DNA of 62,322 bases from Caulobacteraceae bacterium (lineage in GTDB: Bacteria > Pseudomonadota > Alphaproteobacteria > Caulobacterales > Caulobacteraceae), in the NCBI GenBank assembly GCA_947452365.1, contig CANGCO010000008.1, positions 1 through 62,322 of the forward strand, given 5' to 3'. Every line of letters starts with the position of its first letter. The stretch's first letter is position 1. The position numbers and the translations under genes are program-made. Below, in pieces: positions 8,623 to 17,158 of this stretch. The notes under the pieces are model-generated. The model was not told the origin of the DNA, did no database searches, and worked only from the letters and a program-made list of their open reading frames with translations.

Positions 8623-9621
8623 ATGGCCAAAGACCCGCGCGCGATTCTGATCATTACCGCCACCCGGATCGGGGATGCGGTCCTGTCTTCAGGTCTGATC
8701 AAGGCCCTGCACGATCAATACCCTAGGGCGCGGTTTACCCTTGTTGCAGGCCCCGTCGCCGCGCCCCTGTTTGCCGATGTGCCAAATCTTGACCGGGTGA
8801 TTGCCTTTTCTAAGCAAAAGGATGGTGGCCACTGGTTTGCCCTGTGGCGGGCCGTGCGCGGTCAGACCTGGGATCTGGTGGTTGATGGTCGAGGCTCGGC
8901 GATTTCCTATTTCCTAGCGGCCAAGCGGCGGGTCATTCATCGCAAGTCAGGCCGGATCGCGCACAAGGTGGTCGAGGCCGCAAGGCTGCTTGGCCTGCAA
9001 GACCACCCGCCGACGCCCTATCTTTTTACGTCCAAGCAGACCCAGGCGAGGGCCCGCGACCTGATCGGGCCTTTGGGTGTGCCCATTCTGGCCATGGGGC
9101 CGGCCGCCAACTGGATGGGCAAGGCCTGGCCAAGCGAGCGGTTTGCCAAGGTGGCTCACGCCCTGCTTGGCCCCGATGGCCCCATGCCAAGCGGGCGATT
9201 ATTAATCCTTGGCGGCCCAGGCGATGAGGCTGCGAGTTTGGCCTTGCGCCAAGTCTTGCCGCCCGATCGCTGGATCGATCTGACGGGCAAGGCCGACCTT
9301 CTGACCGTCTATGCGGCGCTTAAATATGCAAGACTGTTTGTCGGTAATGATTCCGGCCTAATGCATCTGGCCGCCGCTGCGGGCGCGCCAACGCTTGGCT
9401 TGTTTGGGCCTTCGGATGACCGGCTCTATGGCCCTTGGGGCCCCTCGGGCAAGGTTCTGCGTGGACCGCGCAGCTTGGCCCAGATCCGGGCGATTGATCC
9501 TGATCTCAACCAAGCGGTTTGCCACATGCTCGACCTGCCCGAAGAGGCAGTGGTCGAAGCGGCCAAGGCCTTGTATGACCAGTGCCAATCCACTTTTTTC
9601 CCAAGGGATAATCCGCCATGA
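8623..9621 (+). CDS. glycosyltransferase family 9 (heptosyltransferase-like)
   Basis: 332 residues from ATG 8623. GT-B fold enzyme related to ADP-heptose:LPS heptosyltransferases. Seen: N-terminal ILIITATRIGDAVLSSGLIK (acceptor-side loop with the conserved Asp), the central domain change near residue 150, LAMGPAANWMGKAWP, and the nucleotide-sugar motif FVGNDSGLMHLAAAAGAPTLGLFGPSDD. It likely adds a heptose (or other sugar) to the LPS core in the cytosol; hldE/hldD at 35-37 kb would supply ADP-heptose. TATATAGG just before the start may be part of a -10 region. Overlaps the next gene by four bases (ATGA). The acceptor is unknown. Confidence 0.88.
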   Translation: MAKDPRAILIITATRIGDAVLSSGLIKALHDQYPRARFTLVAGPVAAPLFADVPNLDRVIAFSKQKDGGHWFALWRAVRGQTWDLVVDGRGSAISYFLAAKRRVIHRKSGRIAHKVVEAARLLGLQDHPPTPYLFTSKQTQARARDLIGPLGVPILAMGPAANWMGKAWPSERFAKVAHALLGPDGPMPSGRLLILGGPGDEAASLALRQVLPPDRWIDLTGKADLLTVYAALKYARLFVGNDSGLMHLAAAAGAPTLGLFGPSDDRLYGPWGPSGKVLRGPRSLAQIRAIDPDLNQAVCHMLDLPEEAVVEAAKALYDQCQSTFFPRDNPP

Positions 9622-10955
9622 CCCAGACCTTTGACCTGATCGTGCGCGGCGGCGTCCTGGTTAATCATGCAGGCCGGGGCCTTGCGGATATTGGCGTGCG
9701 CGGTGGCAAGATTGTGGCTGTGGGCGATCTGGGCCAGGCCTTTGCCGATCAGATCTTTGATGCCACGGGCCTGACCATCCTGCCCGGCGTCATAGACAGT
9801 CAGGTGCATTTTCGTGAGCCGGGCCTGGAATGGAAAGAAGACCTTGAAACCGGCTCGCGCGGTGCAGTCCTTGGCGGCGTCACCGCCGTGTTTGAAATGC
9901 CCAATACCGAGCCGACCACGACCGATCCTGACGCCCTCATGGATAAGCTCAGCCGCGCCAAGGGCCGCATGCATTGTGATCATGCCTTTTATGTCGGCGG
10001 CACCCACGACAATACCGCATTCTTAGGCGAGATGGAGCGCCTGCCCGGCTGTTGCGGCATCAAGGTGTTTATGGGGGCCTCGACCGGCTCGCTATTGGTG
10101 GCTGATGATGCCGGCGTTGAGGCCGTCTTGCGCAATATTTCGCGCCGGGCAGCGTTTCATTCTGAAGATGAATATCGCCTAGCCGAGCGCAGGTCTTTGG
10201 CCCGCACAGGCGACTGGACCAGCCATCCCGAGGTGCGGGACCCGCAAACCGCGATCCAGTCGACCGAGCGTCTGGTCTCGATCGCCAAGCGGCTGGGTAA
10301 GCGCATTCATGTGTTGCACGTCACCACGGCTCAGGAAATCGACTTTTTGGCCAAGCACAAGGATGTCGCCAGTGTCGAGCTGACACCGCAGCACCTGACC
10401 CTGGTCGGGCCAGAGGCCTATGAGGACCTCAAGGGCTTTGCCCAGATGAACCCACCGATCCGCGATGCCTCGCACCAGCCGGGCCTATGGCGCGGGATCA
10501 CTATGGGGGTTGCCGATGTCATGGGCTCTGACCATGCGCCGCATACGCGCGAGGAAAAGGCCAGGCCCTATCCCGCCTCGCCATCGGGTATGCCCGGCGT
10601 CCAGACCCTGGTGCCGATCATGCTGACCCATGTCGCCAATGGCCGTTTGACGCTGGAGCGGTTTGTGGACCTGACCTCGCATGGTCCGCAGCGTGTGTTC
10701 GGTCTGGCCGATAAGGGCCGGGTGGCTGAGGGTTATGATGCAGACCTGACCATTGTCGATTTGAAGGCGCGCAGGACCATTAGCCATGGTCAGATGGCCA
10801 CCCGCTCGGGCTGGACCCCGTTTGACGGGTTTGAGGCCCAGGGCTGGCCGATTGCAACCATCATCCGTGGACAGATTATCATGCGCGATGATGAAGTGAT
10901 TGCTCAGGGCCAGGGCGCGCCGGTGCGCTTTAACGAAACCTTGGGCGAGGCTTAA
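9618..10955 (+). CDS. dihydroorotase-like amidohydrolase (class I PyrC family)
   Basis: 445 residues. Cyclic amidohydrolase of the dihydroorotase/allantoinase group. Seen: LPGVIDSQVHFREPGL, FEMPNTEPTTT, GIKVFMGASTGSLL (with the Lys often carboxylated), FHSEDEYRLAERR, HVLHVTTAQEI and MGSDHAPHTREEK with the catalytic Asp and metal His. The first metal-binding His of the usual H-x-H-x-R motif is replaced by Gln62 (Q-x-H-x-R); I recall this in other alphaproteobacterial members. It may be the housekeeping pyrimidine enzyme or a paralogue. Starts within the glycosyltransferase stop (ATGA); SD AAGGGAT. Confidence 0.85.
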   Translation: MTQTFDLIVRGGVLVNHAGRGLADIGVRGGKIVAVGDLGQAFADQIFDATGLTILPGVIDSQVHFREPGLEWKEDLETGSRGAVLGGVTAVFEMPNTEPTTTDPDALMDKLSRAKGRMHCDHAFYVGGTHDNTAFLGEMERLPGCCGIKVFMGASTGSLLVADDAGVEAVLRNISRRAAFHSEDEYRLAERRSLARTGDWTSHPEVRDPQTAIQSTERLVSIAKRLGKRIHVLHVTTAQEIDFLAKHKDVASVELTPQHLTLVGPEAYEDLKGFAQMNPPIRDASHQPGLWRGITMGVADVMGSDHAPHTREEKARPYPASPSGMPGVQTLVPIMLTHVANGRLTLERFVDLTSHGPQRVFGLADKGRVAEGYDADLTIVDLKARRTISHGQMATRSGWTPFDGFEAQGWPIATIIRGQIIMRDDEVIAQGQGAPVRFNETLGEA

Positions 10956-10985
10956 GGCCCCAGCGAGGGCAAGGATACGAATAGC

Positions 10986-12776
10986 ATGGGTGGTTTGGTC
11001 GATATTGGCTCTGCGCCGTTTCGTGATGCGCGCTATGGCCCGCGTCAGGTGGTGGTCGAGCGCCTGGCCGATGGTGGCTTGGTCATGACCAATACCACGC
11101 CGGTGGTCACTAAGGACCTAACCATGACGGCGGCGCTGGAGCGGTGGGCAAGCCTTGATCCAGACCGCCTCTGGCTGGCCCAAAGGGCGGGGGAGGGCTG
11201 GGCGCATTTAAGCTATGGCGATGGCGCGGCCAAGGTTGCCGCGATCGCGGGTGGCTTGGCGGCCCTGGGTCTTGAACGCGGCCAGCCGCTCTTGATCCTG
11301 GCCCGCAATAGTATTGACCAGGCACTGATCTCTTATGCCGCCATGAGTCTGGGCGCGCCGATCGCGCCGGTCTCGCCGCAATATGGGCTGGCGGGCGCGG
11401 ATCTTTCGCGGCTGGCCTATGCTGTGGACCTGATCAAGCCAGCGGCGGTCTATGTCGATGACGCCATGGCCTTTGCCGGGGCCCTTGACAGTCCAGCCCT
11501 TGCGGGCTTGGCCGTTATTGCCAGCCAGAATGCACGGCCCAGCGACCTTCGGCTTGCCGACCTGGCCATGTCATCACCAAAACCAGCGACCGCGGTGACT
11601 GGCGATATTGCCAAGCTTTTACTGACCTCTGGCTCCACGGGCAAGCCCAAGGCCGTCATAGGCCTGCATAGCAATATCTGCATCAATGCCGCCCAGATTG
11701 CTGCCTGCTATAATGACACTGACCCGCCGATTGTGGTCAATGCCGCGCCTTGGAGCCATAGTCTCGGGGCCAATGCGATCTTGCACATGATCACCCATCG
11801 CGGCGGCAGCCTCCATATCGATACTGGCCAGCCAATACCCGGGCGGTTTGAGGAAACCTTGCGCAATCTGCGTGAGATTGCCCCGACCTATCACAATATG
11901 GTCCCGGCCGGTTGGGGCCTGTTCGTGGGCGCCTTGGAACAGGATGAGGCCTTGGCGCGGACGTTTTTCTCGCGCGTTCGGGTCCTGCAATATGGCGGGG
12001 CCAATCTGGCGCAAAGCATTTGCGACCGCATCCAGGCCGTGGCCGTGCGCCTGACCGGCGAGCGGCTGACCTTTGCCACTGGCTATGGCTCGACCGAGAC
12101 CGGGCCGACCGCGAGCAATATTCATTGGCTGAATGACCGTACCGGCATGTGTGGCCTGCCTGTGCCCGGAACCTCGGTCAAGCTGGCGCCCGAGGGCAAT
12201 AAGTTCGAAATGCGGGTCAAGGGCCCCCAGGTCTCGCCCGGTTATTATGGCGCGCCAGAGCTGTCGGCCAAGGCGTTTGATGAGGACGGCTTTTACAAGC
12301 TGGGCGATGCGGCCCGCTTGCTGGATGAGGCGGACCCTGAGGCGGGTTTGGTGTTCGATGGCCGTCTGGTTGAGAATTTCAAGTTGGCATCGGGCACATT
12401 TGTCGCGGCGGGCACCTTGCGCATTGCCGCGGTCTCGGCCATTGGCGGCGCGGTTTCAGACGCTGTGGTCTGCGGCGAGGGGCAGGCGGGTGTTGGCCTT
12501 CTGCTATTCCTGAATGGGCCATACTGTGCCCAACTGGGTGACGATGCGGCCGTCCGGGATGCGATCTGGGCTGGGCTCGAAAAAATGAATGCCCAGGCCA
12601 AGGGCGGCGGTGGCAAGATTGCCCGGGCCATAATCTTGACCGATGCGCCTGACCCGATCTCGGGCGAGATTACCGATAAGGGCTATATCAATCAGGCCCT
12701 GTCGCGCCAAATCCGTTCGGCGTCCGTCGAGCGGCTGTTTGCTGATCATCCGGATACGGATGTCCTTTGTTTTTGA
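10986..12776 (+). CDS. AMP-binding acyl-CoA ligase, feruloyl-CoA synthase-like
   Basis: 596 residues. ANL-superfamily ligase: activates a carboxylate to an acyl-AMP and then to its CoA thioester. Seen: the P-loop-like LLLTSGSTGKPKAVIGLHSN, the A5-type GYGSTETGPTASN, and KLGDAARL followed by FDGRLVENFKLASGTF. The N-terminal FRDARYGPRQVVVER and the VENFKLASGTFV linker are what I know from feruloyl-CoA synthases, which start side-chain removal from hydroxycinnamates. No hydratase/lyase (ech) or vanillin dehydrogenase partner is next to it, so the substrate is uncertain. SD AAGGA. Same strand as, and 21 bases before, the ThDP enzyme. Confidence 0.82.
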   Translation: MGGLVDIGSAPFRDARYGPRQVVVERLADGGLVMTNTTPVVTKDLTMTAALERWASLDPDRLWLAQRAGEGWAHLSYGDGAAKVAAIAGGLAALGLERGQPLLILARNSIDQALISYAAMSLGAPIAPVSPQYGLAGADLSRLAYAVDLIKPAAVYVDDAMAFAGALDSPALAGLAVIASQNARPSDLRLADLAMSSPKPATAVTGDIAKLLLTSGSTGKPKAVIGLHSNICINAAQIAACYNDTDPPIVVNAAPWSHSLGANAILHMITHRGGSLHIDTGQPIPGRFEETLRNLREIAPTYHNMVPAGWGLFVGALEQDEALARTFFSRVRVLQYGGANLAQSICDRIQAVAVRLTGERLTFATGYGSTETGPTASNIHWLNDRTGMCGLPVPGTSVKLAPEGNKFEMRVKGPQVSPGYYGAPELSAKAFDEDGFYKLGDAARLLDEADPEAGLVFDGRLVENFKLASGTFVAAGTLRIAAVSAIGGAVSDAVVCGEGQAGVGLLLFLNGPYCAQLGDDAAVRDAIWAGLEKMNAQAKGGGGKIARAIILTDAPDPISGEITDKGYINQALSRQIRSASVERLFADHPDTDVLCF

Positions 12777-12797
12777 TCTTCTGAGCTGGAGCCTCTC

Positions 12798-14339
12798 ATG
12801 AACGGTGCCGATGCCCTGATCCAGACCCTGGCCGATAATGGCGTCGAGGCTTGTTTTGCCAATCCCGGCACCAGCGAAATGCAATTTGTTGCGGCCTTGG
12901 ATCGCGAGCCGCGCATGCGGGCAGTGCTGTGCCTATTTGAAGGCGTGGCCACGGGGGCGGCCGATGGCTATGGGCGTATGACGGGCAAGCCTGCCGCGAC
13001 CCTGCTGCATCTGGGGCCTGGCTATGCCAATGGCGGGGCTAACCTGCATAATGCCAGGCGGGCCGGCACGCCCGTAGTCAATGTGATCGGCGACCATGCC
13101 ACCTATCACCGCCAATATGATGCACCACTCAATTCCGATATTGCCGCCTGGGCCAAGGCCAATTCCAACTGGGTCGGGTCAGCCGAAACTGCCGATCAGG
13201 TTGGCGATCTGACCGCTCAGGCCGTCGCCGCCAGTTTTGGCCCGCCGGGCGGCTGTGCCAGCCTGATCCTCCCCGCCGATAGCGCCTGGACCGAGACCGA
13301 CAAGCGCGGGCCCCAAATCACTGTGCCGCCCAGACCCGTCCCAACCAAGGCCGTGATTATAGAGGCTGCGGCGCGGTTAAAAGCGGCTAAACAGCCAGTC
13401 ATACTGATCGGCGGAACGGCTTGCGGCGAGGCAGGTCTTGCTGCTGCCGGACGGCTCAAGGCCGCGGGCGTGCGGGTCCTGATCGATACGTTTGTGGCCC
13501 GCCAAGCGCGCGGGGCGGGCCGGTTCCTGCCAGACCGCATGCTGTATTTTGGCGAAATGGCGATCAAGGATCTGGCCGGTTCTGACCTGATGGTCCTGGT
13601 CGAGACCGCCTTGCCAGTATCCTTCTTTGCCTATCCCGATATGCCCAGCGTCTTGGTGCCGGAGGGCTGCGCGGTCGAGACCTTGGCGGATAAGGCTAAG
13701 GACGGGGTTGCCACCCTAATTGCTCTGGCCGATGCCATGGACGCACCAGCCTCTGGCGACCTAACAGTGTTAGATTTGCCTGACGCGCCCAAGGGCGAGT
13801 TGAATGCCTATACGATTGGGGATTCCATTGCCCGGCATATGCCAGACCATGCGGTGATTTCTGACGATGCGGTGACAGCGGGCCTGCCCATCTATACCCA
13901 GACCGCGAGGGCGCGGGCGCATGAATGGTTGATGCTGACCGGCGGGGCGATCGGTCAGGGGATTCCCGTGGCGATTGGGGCCGCCATTGCCTGTCCCGAG
14001 CGCAAGGTCTTGTCCCTGAATGGCGATGGCGCGGCCATGTATACGGTTCAAGGACTTTGGACCATGGTTCGCGAAGACCTCGATGTCACAGTGGTGGTGT
14101 TTGCCAATCATGCCTATCGCATCCTCAATATCGAATTTGCGCGCACGGGCTCTGGCAGGCCGGGGCCAGCGGCGCGCGCCCTGCTCGATCTGGGTTCTCC
14201 GCGCATAGATTGGGTCGCGCTCGCCAGTGGCATGGGCATGAAGGCGGTATCTTGCGACACGGCTGAGGCGTTTGATGCCGCCATGGCCGAGGCCATGACG
14301 CAAAAGGGCCCACGCATGATTGTCGCGGCCCTAGCCTAA
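12798..14339 (+). CDS. ThDP-dependent enzyme, acetolactate synthase large-subunit-like / benzoylformate decarboxylase-like
   Basis: 513 residues with the three-domain thiamine-diphosphate fold. Seen: N-terminal NPGTSEMQFV and LFEGVATGAADGYGRM (the Glu that protonates ThDP), central Rossmann-like domain near residues 190-330, and the ThDP-Mg motif GDGAAMYTVQGLW ... VFANHAYRILN. At 513 residues it lacks the length of true acetolactate synthase, and no small regulatory subunit (ilvH) follows. Annotation pipelines often call this group acetolactate synthase; a 2-keto acid decarboxylase or ligase role is equally possible. Probably co-transcribed with the acyl-CoA ligase. Confidence 0.82.
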   Translation: MNGADALIQTLADNGVEACFANPGTSEMQFVAALDREPRMRAVLCLFEGVATGAADGYGRMTGKPAATLLHLGPGYANGGANLHNARRAGTPVVNVIGDHATYHRQYDAPLNSDIAAWAKANSNWVGSAETADQVGDLTAQAVAASFGPPGGCASLILPADSAWTETDKRGPQITVPPRPVPTKAVIIEAAARLKAAKQPVILIGGTACGEAGLAAAGRLKAAGVRVLIDTFVARQARGAGRFLPDRMLYFGEMAIKDLAGSDLMVLVETALPVSFFAYPDMPSVLVPEGCAVETLADKAKDGVATLIALADAMDAPASGDLTVLDLPDAPKGELNAYTIGDSIARHMPDHAVISDDAVTAGLPIYTQTARARAHEWLMLTGGAIGQGIPVAIGAAIACPERKVLSLNGDGAAMYTVQGLWTMVREDLDVTVVVFANHAYRILNIEFARTGSGRPGPAARALLDLGSPRIDWVALASGMGMKAVSCDTAEAFDAAMAEAMTQKGPRMIVAALA

Positions 14340-14348
14340 CCAACAAAA

Positions 14349-14376
14349 AGCCCGCCGAGGTTTCCCCCGGCGGGCT
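14349..14376 (-). terminator. intrinsic terminator of the 4-Cys repeat gene
   Basis: AGCCCGCCG (14349-14357) pairs with CGGCGGGCT (14368-14376) around a 10-base loop. On the minus strand the stem runs into TTTTTGTTG, a proper U-tract, so it terminates the gene that ends at 14401. On the plus strand it lies ten bases after the ThDP-enzyme stop but lacks a T-run, so action there is less sure. Confidence 0.85.
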
Positions 14377-14400
14377 GATACTTAGTCCATAGGCAAGCGC

Positions 14401-15750
14401 CTATTTGGTATTGCCTGGCAGCTTGCAGCCATCACCAATCGACTTGGCTTGGGTGCAGCTGAGCACCGATTTGGTTTCGTCGGTTCCAATCGCATATTCC
14501 AAAACCCAGCCGGGCAGGCCGTCCGAGCAGGCGACTTCGAGGAATTCAGATGTTTCGGCGCGGCCAATGGCACGGGCATTGGAAACTGTGCAGCTGGCCT
14601 TACCCTTGGCCTTGAGCGCCGTGGTCAAAAGCGGATAGGCCGCTTCTGCCTTGGAGAAGCTACAGCGATAACCGGCCAATGGCGCGCGGGCGCAGTTTAG
14701 GATCTGGGCCTTGGCACCGGCTGCGGTTGGGAAGATGGCCACACCGCCATCTTCACGGTTCTTACAGGCCAGTTCGACGACTTCCTTGTCATTGCCCTGA
14801 ACCGGGAAGGCGGCATATTTGGCCACGTCGCAATTAAAGCCAGCCTTTTTGGCAAGGCTGGAATAGAGGCCAGCTTGCTGGGTTTCGGCCTCGCGCGCAT
14901 CGGTTAGGGTACAGCCGCCACCGACAAAGCTTGCATCGGCGCACTTAATCGACTTGGCCAGATTATCGCCCTTGACCTGCATCATATAGCCTTCGCCGGT
15001 CTTACAAGCGATTTCGTAATAGTCCGATCCGTCGACCGTCGACAGCACATAGCGCATGTCGGATGGCTCGCAACCCTTGGCTACCTTGGTGCTCAGGGCC
15101 TTGATCGGGGCGATATTCTGCTCTGGCGTGGATAGGAGGCACTTTTGACCGGACTGTTCGAAGGTTATGCAGTTCATGCTGCTCACCTTGCGGTCCGCCG
15201 TAGCGGGCAGGGCAGCGGTCAAAACCATGCCCGCACCAGACTGGCAGGCCAGTTCATAATACACATTGGCTGAGCTCTGGCCGATATAACGGGCCTTGGC
15301 GATCGGGCAGGCCTTGCCGGTCTTGGCGACCATGGGCTGCAGGCCGGCTTCTGGATTGGCATTGCCAGGCAGGGCGCAGGCCAGCGAATTCTTTTTTGGC
15401 TTGCCGTCTGGGCCGACCACATCGGCCGAGGTGGCAACGCAGTCAAAGGTCAGGGGCGTAGAGCCATCCGACATGCCCTGAACGATATAGCCAAGGCCTT
15501 CGCTACAGGCGACTTCGAAAAAGGCGGTCGTGACCTTGGCCCCGTCCTTTTTGGTGTCGGACTGACCAATAAAGCGGGCATCGGTCAGGGTACAGCCGAG
15601 GCCGGCCTTGGCGATAATGGCCGGGGCCTTTTCCATGCCAGCCTTGCGCGTAGCAGGCGGTATGGCTTCAGCAGCTGGTTTTGCCGCAAGGGCAGGGGAC
15701 GCAATCGCAAGGACAAGCGCAGCGACCAGTCCCAATCCATATGGCCTCAT
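14401..15750 (-). CDS. exported protein of five tandem 4-cysteine repeats, family not recognised
   Basis: 449 residues from ATG 15750 (SD AGGAGT). A Sec signal peptide (hydrophobic 5-20, cleavage near ALA at 21-23) points to the periplasm or outside. The mature part holds exactly 20 cysteines in five modules of about 80 residues: Cys 53/82/104/125, 148/169/194/204, 227/249/270/280, 307/329/353/363, 387/408/432/442. Each module reads C-x4-6-AR[FY]IG-like, then [VLI]AC-x2-G, then a C, then ten residues to a fourth C (21 in module 1). Two disulphides per module are likely. I do not recognise the domain; a binding or structural envelope role is only a guess. Own terminator follows. Confidence 0.85.
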   Translation of the reverse strand: MRPYGLGLVAALVLAIASPALAAKPAAEAIPPATRKAGMEKAPAIIAKAGLGCTLTDARFIGQSDTKKDGAKVTTAFFEVACSEGLGYIVQGMSDGSTPLTFDCVATSADVVGPDGKPKKNSLACALPGNANPEAGLQPMVAKTGKACPIAKARYIGQSSANVYYELACQSGAGMVLTAALPATADRKVSSMNCITFEQSGQKCLLSTPEQNIAPIKALSTKVAKGCEPSDMRYVLSTVDGSDYYEIACKTGEGYMMQVKGDNLAKSIKCADASFVGGGCTLTDAREAETQQAGLYSSLAKKAGFNCDVAKYAAFPVQGNDKEVVELACKNREDGGVAIFPTAAGAKAQILNCARAPLAGYRCSFSKAEAAYPLLTTALKAKGKASCTVSNARAIGRAETSEFLEVACSDGLPGWVLEYAIGTDETKSVLSCTQAKSIGDGCKLPGNTK

Positions 15751-15993
15751 AAAATCCACTCCTGGGGTATTGTGTGCAAAGATTGTTATTGGCGCGCAGC
15801 TTAAGCCTGCTTGCGCCGACTTGGTCAAGTTTGCGCATCAAATTGGTCTGAATATGTCGCATGGCTTTGACAGGTTTTGCGCCTTGGTGCGCGCTTCTAG
15901 GCTGGACCGCCGCGGCGATAAGCGCCATGGGTGGAGGCAAGAGTCCAGTGCGCGGCTTTGGTTTAGCGCACAGTTTAAGGAGCCAAGGGTTAT

Positions 15994-17064
15994 ATGCAGG
16001 ACGGTACCCCCGACAATCCCGCCGATATTAACGAGCGCCGCCCGGCCCTGACCTATCCGTTTGAAAGCCCGCCCGCAGACGGCGAGACGGTCGAGATCGC
16101 GCCGGGCGTGCTGTGGATTCGGATGGCCCTGCCATTTGCCCTGGCCCATATCAATCTTTGGGCGATCCGCGATGGCGAGGGCTGGGCAATTGTCGATACC
16201 GGGGTCCAGACCCGCGAAACCGCGGCGGCCTGGCGTCAAATCTTTGCCGGCCCGCTTGGCGGCCTGCCTGTGACCCGTGTTTTCGTGACCCATATGCATC
16301 CAGATCATGTCGGCATGGCCGGCTGGATCACGCGTAAATTTGATTGCCGCCTTTGGATGAGCCGATTGGAATATGTCACCTGCCGGGTATTGGCCGCCGA
16401 TACGGGCCGTGAAGCCCCCGAAGATGGTGTGCGCTTTTACCGTGCCGCAGGCTGGGATGAGGATGCGATCGAAACCTATAAGGCAAGGTTTGGCGGCTTT
16501 GGCAAAGGCGTGCATGCCTTACCGGACAGCTATAAGCGCCTGTCTGATGGCGATGAGATCCAGATTGGCGACGATATGTGGCGCATTGTGGTGGGCTCGG
16601 GCCATTCGCCTGAACACGCTTGCCTCTATTGCGAAGAGCGTAAGCTGTTGATTTCGGGCGATCAGGTCCTGCCCAAGATCTCATCCAATGTTTCGGTGTT
16701 CCCGACCGAGCCCGAGGGCGATCCCTTGAGTGATTGGCTTAGCTCCCTAGCCAAGATCAAGGCCCAGGTGCCGGACGATGTCTTGGTTTTGCCTTCGCAT
16801 AATGAACCGTTTTATGGCCTGCATGCCCGGCTCGATCACCTGATCCGTGGTCATGAGCGGGCCTTGACGCGTCTGACCGCGGCCTTGGCCGAGCCCAAGC
16901 GCAGTATTGACGTGTTCGGGTCCTTGTTTGCGCGTAAGATCGGGCCTGAGGTGCTGGGCATGGCGACGGGCGAGAGCCTGGCGCATCTCAATTGCCTTGT
17001 GGGTCGGGGCCTTGCTGTGGTCGAGCCCGACGCCGAAGGTACCTATTGGTATCGTCAAGCTTGA
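15994..17064 (+). CDS. MBL-fold metallo-hydrolase
   Basis: 356 residues. Metallo-beta-lactamase fold with the zinc motif THMHPDHVGMAG (H-x-H-x-D-H), the third-strand His in GSGHSPEHACLY, the bridging Asp in LLISGDQVLPKIS and the late His in LPSHNEPFYGLH. A C-terminal helical extension follows from about residue 285 (HERALTRLTAALAEPKRS). This architecture is common in bacterial hydrolases of unknown substrate, some acting on acyl-CoA or lactone esters. No signal peptide is seen, so it is cytosolic. Start ATG 15994 behind AAGGAGCC. The 243 bases between it and the divergent 4-Cys repeat gene hold no clear promoter motif that I could fix. Confidence 0.88.
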   Translation: MQDGTPDNPADINERRPALTYPFESPPADGETVEIAPGVLWIRMALPFALAHINLWAIRDGEGWAIVDTGVQTRETAAAWRQIFAGPLGGLPVTRVFVTHMHPDHVGMAGWITRKFDCRLWMSRLEYVTCRVLAADTGREAPEDGVRFYRAAGWDEDAIETYKARFGGFGKGVHALPDSYKRLSDGDEIQIGDDMWRIVVGSGHSPEHACLYCEERKLLISGDQVLPKISSNVSVFPTEPEGDPLSDWLSSLAKIKAQVPDDVLVLPSHNEPFYGLHARLDHLIRGHERALTRLTAALAEPKRSIDVFGSLFARKIGPEVLGMATGESLAHLNCLVGRGLAVVEPDAEGTYWYRQA

Positions 17065-17158
17065 GGTTTTCCATTTCGCCCGGCTAGATCGATCTGGGTC
17101 TTGACGGACAGTTTTGCGCGCTAGATTGTTTCAGTGACGGTGTTTGGGAGCAGGGATT

